This document shows, in pieces, positions 15,301 to 28,900 of a stretch of 64,000 nucleotides of DNA (positions are counted from its first letter, which is position 1; every line of letters starts with the position of its first letter). This DNA is from Apis mellifera (lineage: Eukaryota > Arthropoda > Insecta > Hymenoptera > Apidae). The stretch is taken from positions 10,911,229 through 10,975,228 of the forward strand of contig NC_037645.1 in NCBI RefSeq assembly GCF_003254395.2. The letters run 5' to 3'. Under the pieces are notes generated by a model. That model was not told the DNA's origin and searched no databases. It saw only the letters and a program-made list of their open reading frames with translations. The position numbers were made by a program, and so were the translations under genes.

Positions 15301-18300
15301 TGCACTCTTAGAGATCTGATCGATAAATCGATGATAAAAATGATCTTTAATCCTTCCTGACATTAGTAGTTCATTTCAAGGAATATCTGAAAGATTGTCA
15401 GAATGTTAGACAATTCGTGCGACCAAGAGATATCCAATTAAGAAAAATAATCGAAATTTAAGATTTAAGATTAATTGTCCCAACTTGCAAATTGATTCTT
15501 TCAGAATTCTACGCGACGAAAAGTGTTTAAAATCATCCTTTCTCCTCAAACGTCAATTTCAAAAAATTCATTTACATATTTTCATTCCCTTAGAAAAAAA
15601 AAAAAATATGCCGATCGCATTTCTTCAAAGATACATTCTCAAGATACATCTTGAAAACAACTGGATTTTAAATTTAAAAAACAAAAAAACACGAGCCACG
15701 GTGAGAAAATTGTATGTAAAATCAATGAAATTGCGAAAAAAACTCGCGAGGATTGAATTGCTTTCAAACATCGTTTCCCATCATCGATTTCTCCCAATAA
15801 TTGCTCCATCCACTCCTCCACCCATCCCTTCCCCCCAACTACGTAAACCGCAAAATTAAATAAGATTTCAATCTTCCTTCAAAACGATCGCTCGACCGTA
15901 TTCCGAGAGCCACCGAAAACAAACACTCGCTACTCCCACCCATCCACCTCGCGTAATCCAACGCAAACACGCTTCTCTCCCCGAATCCCCCCTCTTCTCC
16001 ACCTTTGACGTTCAAAGAATCGACGATTTCACTAAACGCTGCCACGTGCCTTGTCTCCCTCTCTCCCTTCTCCTCCTCTTCTCGAGACACCTAACCACCT
16101 TCGAAATTTGCTCCCCCCCTCCCCCCCGAAAGATTCGAGTCACGTAGTTGGTCGGTAATATACGAAAGACACGTCCACTCCCCCTTCTCCTTCCCTTCTC
16201 TCGTCTACTCGAACAGGATTAAGGAGAGCGAGCGTATGTACGAAGCGGTGGGAGGAGGGGGAAGAGAGGAGGAGGAGAGGTAAACAAGCGTGTCCTCTTC
16301 CCGTCGACAGAGATCGACTTGGCTTGGAAGTTTCCACGGTCAACCGGCCGGAAAATTGCTCGTTGACCGGGGGAGGAGGAGGAGAGGGAAGAGGAAGAGG
16401 AAGAGGAGGAGGAGGAGGAGGATCAAGGCGAGCACCGGAAGCACCTCCTCTTGAACTGTGCAAGCACAGGTTCACGCTCAAATCATCGGCGAAACGTGCC
16501 GTTTATGGCCGATGTATGGTTTCGTCCACGCTATTTTTCGGTCTATTTACTTTTAACTCCGTGTTTTAGCACCGATTTTAGGATTGGGGGTTGGAGGGGG
16601 TTTATTTTTTTTCTCTCTCTCTCTCTCTCTTTTGGAACAACCTGTAGGATGTCACTTGTTGCGTTTTTGGATACGAAAGAGAAATGGTTTCTTTTCTGAG
16701 AGATTATGAGAGATTGTGTATATAAATTTTTGTGGAAATAGGCTAGGAGTAAGTTCGATTATTGCGTTTTTTTGAGGGGAGGAGGATGTAAAAGATAGCG
16801 ATTTTACTTTGAAACTTTGTCTCTTGAATAAATTTTGAAGAGAGGTTATAAACTTTGTATTCGTAGGTTTGGTATACTACTTTTAGAAGAATTTAATTTT
16901 TTTGGATAAATCTATAGCTATATTTTCGAAAAAGAATTACTTTTAAACATAAATTATATCTTTTTTCGAACGTTAAAAAATTAACAATCCGAAACAATCC
17001 ATGAATTCTTCGTACTCTTCGTATTCTTCATTCCTGAAACATTTTATATAACCTCAAAACGAATAGTCCAAGTCCTTGCATCGCAGTTGAACGTAAAATA
17101 AATCAAATTTTAGAACGAATCGTTTTTATCGATAGTTGCTAAACGAATTTCCTATCGTCAATCTCTCCGTTACGTCATGTTGCGGTAATTTCATTTTTTT
17201 TTTTCTTTATCACCGCCTTGACCGTGTTTCCGTTTCGACAAGCAACTATGCCATAAATTTCGGTTTAAGTGCGGCCAAATATCGTTGGGAACGCGGTTTG
17301 TTAAATCACGAGGACGAACCGCGGTGGCGTCGCGATGCATTTTCAGGCAAGGCTCGGCAACTAATTGCGAGCAACGAAATAAATCTCGCGAGAGGGCAGT
17401 AGCGAGCAAAAACTCGACTCAGCAGGGAATAATGATAACAAGCATGGGCACGAGAGAAAAGAGATTAGAGGCGATTGGAAGCGCGTAAATATGTTACGGA
17501 GAGATTTGTGAAAAATAAATACGTTGACTGATCGATCGATCTCGAAAAAGAACAAGAACTTTGAAAGATCATTCAAGGCCTTCTCGCAATTCAATTATCT
17601 ACGAGTTATCATTTATTATTGACATTGTAGAGTGCGAAAAGAATGATTAGAAAATTATTGTTTCTTAACATTTAGCGTCAGATGGCGTTTGCAACCTCTG
17701 CTCACCAAAAACATTCATACATACTATATCTTAAAGATATATATCTTAAAGTTTAAGGAAACTACGAGTCATCTCGTCAGATTTTAAAGAAAAATATACA
17801 AAATGAAAATTCGTACGAATTTCAAACTTTGTCGATCTTTTGAAAAAATTATTTATCGTTTACATTTTATCATTGAAATTATAGAGTGCGAAAAGAATGA
17901 TTAGAAAATTGTTATTTCTTAACATTTACCGTCAGATGGCGCTTGCAATCTCTGCTCACCAAAAATATTCATACATGCTATATCTTAAAGATATATATCT
18001 TAAAGTTTAAGGAAACTACGAGGCATCTCGTCAGATTTTAAAGAAAAATATACAAAATAAAAATTCGTACGAATTTCAAACTTTATCGATCTTTTGAAAA
18101 AATTATTTATCGTTTATATTTTATCATTGTAGAGTGCAAAAATAATGATTAGAAAATTATTATCTTTTAACATTTACTGTCAGATAGCTCTGCTCATCAA
18201 AAACATGCATACGTGCTATATCTTAAAAATCTTAAAGTTCAAGGAAACTACGAGTCATCTCGTCAGATTTTAAAGAAAAATATACAAAATGAAAATTCGT

Positions 18301-18814
18301 ACGAATTTCAAACTTTGTAACAACGATCTTTTAAAAAAATTATTTATCGTTTATATTTTATCATTGAAATTGTAAAGTGCGAAAAGAATGATTAGAAAAT
18401 TATTATTTCTTAACATTTACTGTCAGATGGCTCTGCTCATCAAAAACATGCATACGCTATATCTCAAAAATCTTAAAGTTCAAAGAAACTATGATCATCT
18501 CGTCAGATTTTAAAGAAAAATATACAAAATGAAAATTCGTACGAATTTCAAACTTTGTCGATCTTTTGAAAAAATTATTTATCGTTTACATTTTATCATT
18601 AAAATTGTAAAGTGAAATTGAAAAGAATAATTAGAAAATTATTATTTCTTAATATTTACTATCAGATGGCTCTGCTCACCAAAAACATGCATACGTGCTA
18701 TATCTCAAAAATCTTAAAGTTCAAGGAAAAACTACGAGGCATTTCGTCAGATTTTTAAGCTCTACGAAATGAAAATACGAATTTTAAATCTTCTTTATCA
18801 ATCCTTCTCTTACA

Positions 18815-18852
<38 letters not shown>

Positions 18853-21800
18853 GACGAATAGAGACAAAGTAAACAAACTCTTTCGAAATTAAAGATACAA
18901 AAAAGCTCAAAAAGGGATAACCTAACCTTCGAATCAGGGAAGAAAATTCTTACTCATCCCCCATCTCCGGGGAATTACCATCCCAGAACACCGGGGGAAT
19001 AAAATTCCAATTCGTTGGCCATCGGTATCCCAACAATCTAGCCCAGAATCGTCTCTCTCCTCGATTTCCACTTATCTTCTCCTTGTCCCGCCCTCGTTTG
19101 TTACCGCATCGAAGGCTGCGATCAGCGGGCCTGTGGCTGCGGTTGCGACCGCAACATCCGCCGGATATCGCGTGCGCCACGCTATACACACACACACAAA
19201 TAGACACAGACGCACACTTAACGGCGCAACGTCTGATGCGTCTTCGTCACGAAGATAGTTAACCACAGCTCGGAAGAGGAAAGGCATTCGTGTATCGGTA
19301 GACGTAGACCATCTGGACAATGAATATAAAAGTGTGGAGGATGGAAAGAGATAAAAAAGAATACGGTGTTGTAAATGGCTGTTGCAGAAGAAATCCTTTT
19401 CTTCTCTCTCTCTCTCTCTCTCTCTCTGGTCTGAATGGACGTCGAATGTCTAAGATGAAGAACGTTTCGATTCATTCGATTCTTTTTATTTTTTTTTTTT
19501 AATATTTATATCAACTTTCGATCTTAACAATTTTTCTTTTTATACATATATTGTTGGCATTTGTCGTTTATTAATAAAGTTTATCAACATAATCTCAAGA
19601 CATATATAATATAAATGAATAATAATTTTTCAAAATAAAAACGATCTTAAAGAAAGAAGAGAAAGAACGTGTATTGAAAAGTCGAAGATCAAGATGGAGT
19701 TACATTTTTCGTAAATAATTACCAGATTAAAGAATATAAATGACACTGAACATAAATTCCACGGTATAAAATTTGCATAAATAAGAGGAAGAGGGAAAAG
19801 ATTACTCCTTCAAGAGAGGAAAGAAAAATCGCAGAAGTTCCGGGAGGAGAGGAGACAAGGAGGAGGAGGAGAGCAGGTGGAGAAAAGATACGGGGATTGC
19901 GAGGGAGGGAACAGATGGAACGATCTGGTCGTCTGAGGCCCTCAGGTGGAAAGGGTGCACGTCAAATTGGCCGCATAAGCGTGCTCCTTTCATTGAATCG
20001 TCTAACGACCAGACATAAATTAGATTGAAAACTGGAGGATGCCACGGGGAAGAACCACCGACGATTTTCTGCATCTGGTAACCTCCTTAAAGGTATGAGG
20101 AACGAGGACAATATGTGGCCGGGGAACAGGAATTTTATTTCATTTTTGGCTGACGTTTTTCGATTGAATTCGCCCCGTTTCTTTTCCTTTCTTCTTCTTT
20201 TTTTTTTTTTTTTTTTTTTTTTAGTCCCTTTTTTTACGAGCCTCTTGCGAGAACATTGTTGGAATCGTGTTGTTTACGAGTTGTTGGGAAGAATTGCTCC
20301 AAAAAAAAAAAAGTATCGCACGAGATACACGGTGTGTTGTTAATTCTCCACAGATTCGAACGAAATATAATAAAGATTTCACAATTATCGATTTCACGAT
20401 TTTTAAAAAAAATCTTCCAGATATCTTCTCTCCTGAATTTTTCGATTCTTTGATACCATCAAATTGAAATGAAGATAAGAAATTATCGAGAGTATCAGTG
20501 GATTATTAATTATTGTTAATTAGATGCTCTAAATCATAATCGAGATAATTAATTAATCGAGGCTGAAAGTTTTATCGAAAATCGTTTGAGAAAATTTCGA
20601 GACAAATCTTCCTCCTTTTTTAAAATAAAAAATTATCCTCGAAATTACACTTGAAAAATGAAACGAAACGACGTCTTTTTAGATCGTGAGAAATTTCTGT
20701 GACCTGAAAATTCACGTGAAAGTTATTATTATCGGTATGGTATTTCCCCTTAATGATTCTTCCCTTTTTCGAGATCAAATATTATCGAAAATCCCGAGAG
20801 AAAGGCGCAACGTGGCGGACAGTGTGAAAAGATGGGGGGGAATAGGATTATATCCCATTACATTTATGCTTTCTCCTCGAGAAGAGGCTTGAAAATGTAC
20901 ACAAACCCCGTAAGAAGCCGCCATTGCACCCCGGGGAGCGGTAACACCGAGTCCTCCTCGAGTCCTGGCTGGATACACTCTAGAAAGCTGGAATGTAAAT
21001 GGCCGTCTTGGCAACTCGATTAATTAAATTGCCCTTCTCTCTCTCTCTCTCTCTCGCTATCGTGTTTACGTTTTATTCGAGAGAGAAGAAATTTTCCTTC
21101 GAAAAATTCGATAATCATTTCAAAAATTGCGAAACGTAAAAATAATCCAACACTTAAACTTGTTAAATACTTGTCACGATAGAAGAATATTTTCAAGAGA
21201 AAAGAAAAAAGAAAGATATTTCAATAAACAAAAGACTCGATGAGATAGATAATAAATAAATAGATAAAGTTTGAAAACTTATTCTCATCCATATATTATA
21301 TTATTTTCCTTTACCTATGCTTTTTGATATCTTGAATAAATCGAATTTATTCACGAATCCATCGTCGCATCCGAGCCAGGATGTATAAAAAAAAACTCTG
21401 TGTCACTCTATTCTGCCAAATTTTTTGGGAAAATTCGGAAAATTTCCTCCCATTTTCCCGCCGGATAGGAAAACGAACGAAGGAATAGTGAGCCGAGAGA
21501 AGAATGAAAAGGCGGGAAGAAATCAACGGGTCATCGTTCGAATTCCTCGTTCCCCAATTTATGGAAACAACCGATCTGTCGCCATAACAATAATCCGTAA
21601 GAACGCGGGCGCGCGGTTATAAAGACGGAGGGAATCCATGTTCCATGATCGGCGAGGCGCCGTTCTCACGAACCGATACGCGCCGCTTTATCGTCCGTTT
21701 TCACGGCGCCGTAAGGGGGAATGCATTTACTCTGGACATTGAGAGCGCCCCTCCCCCACGATAACAAAGTGAAGAACGCGTTTGAATGAAAAGAAGCGGA

Positions 21801-22057
21801 GGGGGGGGGGGGAATTGTTTCGAGGCAAGTTTTTGTTGAAAATAGTTGGGCCGATAGTTATTCTTTACTCCTCGATGGTGATTCGACGGCTGAAAAAGAT
21901 TTGCATCTCATCTAGAGTTCTTGGTAAATTCGATAGCAATTGATCGGTGATTCATTCGGTATCAGTATTAATCGATCAAGTGCGTCTATTTAAACAATTT
22001 ATTTAAACAAGGTTTAACCGAGTTGCAAGAAGTTTTAATTCGTTTCATTTTATTATA

Positions 22058-22102
<45 letters not shown>

Positions 22103-25100
22103 TATCATATACATATATATCAATATATATGTAGATTGATAGTTTCTGTCTCTTATTGCTGCTATATTATTAAAATCAATGCTATCGATTGCTTGAATAC
22201 TTGACAATAATTTAATTTGTTTCATCTTATTATAAAAATATATATCTTTATGTGTAGATTGATTTTGCTATGTTATATTGTTGCTATATTATTAAGATCG
22301 ATGCTATCGATTGTCTGAATACTTGACAATAATTTAATTCGTTTCATCTTATTATAAAAATATATATCTTTATATGTAGACTGATGTTGCTGTGTTATAT
22401 TGTTGCTATTAAGTTCAATTGCTCAAGTGTTTGTATATGACAATTTATTCGTTTTATTATAAAAAAATATTTATAATATCTTTATATGTAGGTTGCTGTG
22501 TCATATTGCTGCTAGATTGATTTTGCTCTTATATTGTTGCTATTAAGATCGATGCTATCGATTATTTTATTATAAAAATATATATCTTTATATATAGATT
22601 GATGTTGCTATGTTATATTGTTATATTAAATTCAATTGCTCGAGTATCTGAATACTTGACAATAATTTAATTCGTTTCTTATTATAAAAAAATATATCTT
22701 TATGTATAGATTGATGTTGTTCTGTATTGTTATATTGTTGCTATGCTATTAAGTTCAATTATTCAAGTGCTTGCACGTGACAACAATTTATTAGTTTTAT
22801 TATAAAAAAAAAATATTTATAATATCTTTATATATAGGTTGATGTTGCTGTTGTATCATATTGCTGCTATTAAATTCCATTGCTTGTACGTGACAACAAT
22901 TTATTCGTTTCATTTTATTATAAAAAAATATATCTTTATATTTGTAGATTGATTTTGCTATATTATATTGTTGCTATACTATTAAAATCGATGCTATCGA
23001 TTGCTCGAATAGTTGACAATAATTAGACTGATGTTGCTGTATTATACTGTTGCTATTAAATTCAATTGCTCGAGTGCTTGTACAAGTGACGACAATTTAT
23101 TCGTTTTATTATAAAAAAAAATATTTATAATATCTTTATAATATATATATATATATATTTTAATTATATAATGTATATATTTATAATATTTATATTATAT
23201 GTAGATTAATGTTGCTGTATCCTATTGCTGCTATTAAATTCGAGTGCTTGCACGTGACGACAATTTCATTTTATTATAAAAAAAAATATTTATAATATCT
23301 TCATAATATATATATTTTAATTATATAATATATATATTTATAATGTTTATATTATATGTAGATTGATATTGCTGTATATATTGCTGCTATTAAATTCAAG
23401 TGTTTGCACGTGATGACAATTTCGTTTTATTATAAAAAAAAATATTTATAATATCTTTATATGTAGGTTGATGTTGCTGTATCGTATTGCTGCTATTAAA
23501 TTCGATTGCTTGCACGCGACAACAATTTATTCGTTTCATTTTGTTATAAAAAGATGTATCTTTTATATGTAGATTGATGTTGCTGCTGTGCTATCAAGAT
23601 CGATGCTATCAATTGCCCGAGTAATTGCACGTGATAACAATTTATTCGTTTCATCTTATTATAATATACATACATGATATCCTTTTACATGCAAGCTGAT
23701 GTTGCTGTATCGTATTGCTGCTATGCTATTAAGCTCGATTGGTGCTTGCACGTGACAACAATTTATTTCGTTTCTTCTTATTATAAAAAAAATATATTCA
23801 TGTGTAGATTGATGTGTCATATTGCTGCTGTGCTATTAAGATCGATGCTATCAATTGCTCGAGTAATTGCACGTGACAACAATTTATTCGTTTCATCTTA
23901 TTATAATATACATACACGATATCCTTACGTGCAAGCTGATGTTGCTGTATCGTATTGCTGCTATGCTATTAAGCTCGATTGGCCAACGTGCTTGCGCGTG
24001 ACGACAATTTATTTCGTTTCATTATAAAAATGATATACGTGATATCTTTTTTATGTTACTGCTATGCTATTAAAACTCGCATCTTGGCTTAATCGTTCTG
24101 TAGATTTATGTTTCTGATATCTATTTTTCTGTGAAAATTATAAAGATTTCAAAATTATCATGAATCTACTTAACACTTCAGTCTTAACGATAAATATTTA
24201 TAAAAATATTGCTGCTTGATTGACCAAATCAATCCCTAATCAACTGTTAAATCTTTAAACTATTAAATCTTTAAACAAACAATCAACGATTCAGATAAAA
24301 TTCGTATTCGAACGAAGAAGAAAAAGACAAGATGAATTCAACGATCGAGTGAGACGCACATTTATTTGTTATGAACTTAGCACAGATTTCACAATTTTCG
24401 TTTTCGTGGAAGGCAGGGGAGGATAGAGTCGTAAAGGGATTACGCTCAAAGTTAACGCGGCCCCGTTAAGAAACGTCCTGATAAAATAAAATCTTAATCC
24501 CAGCCACCGAAGATTTAAGATCCCTTTACCCTTGTTTTCCACTCCTTCCAGTCCGGGCCAACATCCACCCTTGGCCATTCTCTTCTTTTCCTCCTCCTCC
24601 TTCTCTCTTTTTCTCTCTCTCTCTCTGTCTCTCTCTTCCGTCTTACTCCCCTTTGTCGACCATTGCCAGCTTTTACGGCTTACTGGCTCGATTATTAGAC
24701 GTGTCTCGTTTTCATGAAACAACCCCCCACAGCCCCACCCTCCTCGGTTTCGTGGCCCCCAAAGGTTGTATTAACCTGTGTAATTTTATTACCACGGTAT
24801 TGCGCGTGGCAAGAGTTTTTCTCTCTCTCTCTCTCACTCTCTTTTTCTCTCGTTTTTTAATCTCCTCTCACAAGTTGGTAAATTTCACTCCCTTCCAGAG
24901 GAATAAGAATCTCTCCGGAAAGAATAAAGATAATTTCCGTTCGTTCGTTTATAATTCGGCCAAAATTTATTATTTTTTCTTAATCTTTTTTTTTTTGCGG
25001 ATGGATGCGCGATGATAAGGAGGAGATGATAAAGGGGAGAATTAGTTTTTGGAAAAACGAATTTGAAACGAGGCTTTGAACGAAGCTTCTCTCTTCACTT

Positions 25101-25618
25101 TTCCTTTTCCTTTCCAGCACCAACGGCTACGTGTGCCTGATGTTCCATAGAAGGGACAGCCACATAATAGAGATGCAACTGTCGGAATGGAGCCAGCAAC
25201 CCGACGACGTGTGCAACTCGAGTACGTTCAACTCCCACTCGACGCCGTACACGACGTTCATTAGTAAGTTCAATTACCAATCACTTTTATTAACACTCGT
25301 CACCACACTCTTGTGTGCCTTCGCCGCCATTTTCGTCCCTTCTTTTCTCGCCTCGAAGAAGATTTCCATCTCGATCGTCCAGGAGAACGAAAATTTTCCT
25401 CTCTCTCTCTCTCTTTATATATGTATATATATAATATTATATTAATATTATATATTAATATAAATTTTAATTATTATATTAAATTATTATATTATATTTA
25501 TAATAAAAATTAATATTAATATTATATAATATTATATTTATTATATATATATTAATTAATATAAATATAATTAATAAATATTAATTAATATAATAAATAT
25601 ATATATTATATAATATTA

Positions 25619-25651
<33 letters not shown>

Positions 25652-25752
25652 CTCTATCACTAATTCTCTACCTCTATCTCTCTATCTCTCTATTTCTATC
25701 TCTATCTCTCTATCTCTCTATCACTATCACTAATTCTCTATCTCTATCTCTC

Positions 25753-25822
<70 letters not shown>

Positions 25823-25888
25823 TTATTATATATCTATCTATCTATCTATCTATCTATCTCTCTATCTCTATCTCTATCTCTCTATCTT

Positions 25889-25933
<45 letters not shown>

Positions 25934-28900
25934 ATCTCTATCTCTATCTCTATCTCTATCTATTTATCTATCTAGCTCTCTATTTATCTATCTATCTAGC
26001 TCTATCTCTAGCTCTATCTCTATCTCTATCTCTATCTATTTATCTATCTAGCTCTCTATTTATCTATCTATCTATCTCTATTTCTATCTCTATCTCTATC
26101 TCTATCTCTCTATCTATCTATCTATCTTGAGAGGGAGAGAAAGAAAGAAAGAGAGAGGAATTCGGTTCGACTTGTTCTCACTTGGAGGACCAACGATGGC
26201 GGATATCCTCCTAATTGACAGATCGAACGGAATATTAATCGCGGCCGCGGCTTCGAGACGCGGTCCCTCACTGTCGCAGGTTTCTCTTATTTTCGCTGAG
26301 CACGAAAATAAAAACGACTGCTTTTTTGTAGAATTAAAAGTGATATTTCACTGTCGAAAGTTACCGGTGAGAAGAAATAATAAAAAAAAAACGGGGGGGA
26401 AGTGGGCGCGGGTAATAGAAATAAAAAGAGAATGGAAAAAAAACGCGAAAGGGGGGCGGAGGAGGGAGAACAAAAGGGAAATGGAAGGGAAAATATAAAA
26501 TATGACAGTGGATGGTAGAGAGGGAAGGTAGGGCGCATCCCCCAATGGACCACGAATCTTGAAACACGATGAAATTATTTCGCGAGAATACTTCCCCTTC
26601 TCCTTCCTTTCCAATTTTTACAGGTGTATCGATAAATAACGTCTCAACAATGGCCAGTTTATCGTTTATATTATTCCACGATAAATGTCGCTCGTTCTCG
26701 CGAAATTGATAATAACAATCTGTCAAAATTTGGCAAGGAGGAAAATAAAAATTCGATTATTCTTTATACACTTTTATATCTATTCTTCTTCTCCTTTTCT
26801 GAATATCTTTCAAATTAAAAAAAAATCTTCTTTTAAAACTTTCAAATTATACAATATTTATAAAATTTATATAAACGTCTAAGAAAATTTTTACAGTTCT
26901 GTAAATCGAATCGATAGATTTTTTTTTCTTTGGTTTTAATTGTTTGAGATTTTAATCATATTGCAATCAAAGCTTTTGATCGAAATTGATTGAGAAAGTA
27001 AAGGACAGGAATACGAGCAATGAAGGAATAAATGATTCATCGAATAATCTTATCTTATTTTTCCCTTCGATTCAATTTTTCTTCCACCCCCTCCATTTTT
27101 TGCTACAACAACTCGTTCTCGTGTTTCCCCGATCCGCGAATTTCCCTGTATCGAGAGAAAAAGAAAAGAAAAAGAGTGGGGGAGGTGGAAAAAATACGAG
27201 GAGCATTTTTAATTCCACAAAGTGGCCCAAAGTGGCGGGAGCGAACAGCGCAAACAGCAAGAGAAGTTCCGCTTTTGTAATCTGGATCCGTGGAAACCGG
27301 AAGCGGTGGCGGGCGAAACTGATTTCCAACCGCGTCTGGAAATCAATCGAGGGGGGTACGCTTGTACGCCCCTCTCGCCCCAATCGAATTCAGTGTCTCT
27401 GTTTTGTTTCGATCTTGTTCTCGAACCTTTCTGCTCGACCAACCTCGAATCTCGTTCGTTGAAGAAGAATCGTAATTCGAGAAACGAATGTACGTTTTTT
27501 TGACAATTATTCATTGAATCTGTTTAAAGTGATAATGTGTAATTGAAAAGAGAAAAAATTGCGAGGAAATTCTCGAATATTATTAATTTTAAATTGGAAG
27601 AAAGATATAAGAATAATAATCGGGATAATTGTCAGTTTCTTAGGTAAATTTTATTTTTTTTCCAAAAAGAAAGATTCGTTTCAGTAAAATGTATAAAGTA
27701 TACATCGATACATTTGTGGAAAATATTTTTGGAAAAATCGAGCGGAAACAAAAATTGATACTGAAAAACATCGATTAATAAAGTTTATTCGTTAAATTAT
27801 AAACAATTTAAAAGAAAGAGTGCTTTATTTCGAATCAATCCTCCAAAACTACTCAACTACTCAATATATTAATATTATAATAATATATTATTGAATTCTT
27901 ATTAACATTAAAAGGAAAGAAGATTCTACAAAATTTCTATAAATATATCAAACACCCTGTATAATCATATATCAACAAAATTGATCGATAGTTCCCTCTA
28001 TCTCTGTACGTGACTCATCATACGTCAGAAAGCGGCTAAAATTGGATAGTAAATTATAAACAATTTAAAAAAGGAAAGATGGCTGTGCAACAGAGCTATC
28101 TCGTTCCATTTAGCATTTGTTTCGAATCAATCCTCCAAAACTATTCTTCATTAATATTATACATGGAATCCTTATTAACATTAGAAAAAGAGAAGAAAAA
28201 TATTCCACAAATATATCAAACAATATATCTGTACAATCATTGATCAAAAAAAAGAAATTAACATTAGAAAAAGAGAAGAAAAATATTCCACAAATATATT
28301 AAACACCCTGTCCAATCATCGATTAAAAAAAAAAAAAATTAACATTAAAAAAGGAGAAGAAAAATATTCCACAAATATATCAAACACCTTATACATTCAT
28401 TCAAAAAAAATGCGAGAAATATACATCAAACAATATATCTATACAATCATTGATCAAAAAAAAAAAAAAATTAACATTAGAAAAAGAGAAGAAAAATATT
28501 CCACAAATATATCAAACACCCTATACATTTATTGATCAAAAAAAAAAAAATTCTTATTAAAATTAGAAAAAGAGAAGAAAAATATTCCACAAATATATCA
28601 AACCTTATACATTCATTCAAAAAAAAAAAAAATGCGATACATCAAACAATATATCTATACATTTATTGATCAAAAAAAAAAATCTTTATTAAAATTAGAA
28701 AAAGAGAAGAAAAATATTCCACAAATATATCAAACAATCATCGATCAAAAAAAAAAAAAATTAACATTAGAAGAAGAGAAGAAAAATATTCCACAAATAC
28801 ATAAAACACCCTATACAATCATCGATCAACAACAAAATCGATCGATGGTTCCATGGCTCTAACCCAGTACGTGACTACTCATCGTACGGCAGAGAGCGGC

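Larger units (their letters stand above)
1177..25117 (+). other. Intron of about 24 kb in the + strand gene
   Basis: It is bounded by gtgagt and tttccag. It carries six tandem-repeat families (listed separately) and many simple repeats. Stretches without an assigned repeat (1177-1943, 2298-6124, 9136-10554, 11161-17611, 18791-22034, 24071-25117) show no gene. Parts of the 15.8-16.6 kb and 20.8-21.8 kb stretches are richer in GC and could be regulatory. Confidence 0.75.

Noticed and set aside
18817..18848. Poly-T as the tail of a retroposon on the minus strand
   Set aside because: No element body, internal promoter box or target-site duplication could be seen near it; long T runs are common through the window.
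23674..24027. 117-codon open frame on the + strand with internal repeats
   Set aside because: It is the translation of the 22-24 kb tandem array; the periodic peptide follows from the DNA repeat.
26127..26498. 123-codon + strand open frame starting near ATGGCGGATATC
   Set aside because: It begins in a purine repeat, ends in Lys/Arg-rich low complexity, and has no family resemblance or splice context.
28632..28862. Lys/Glu-rich open frame with repeats
   Set aside because: It is the translation of the inner minisatellite units and shifts frame between copies.
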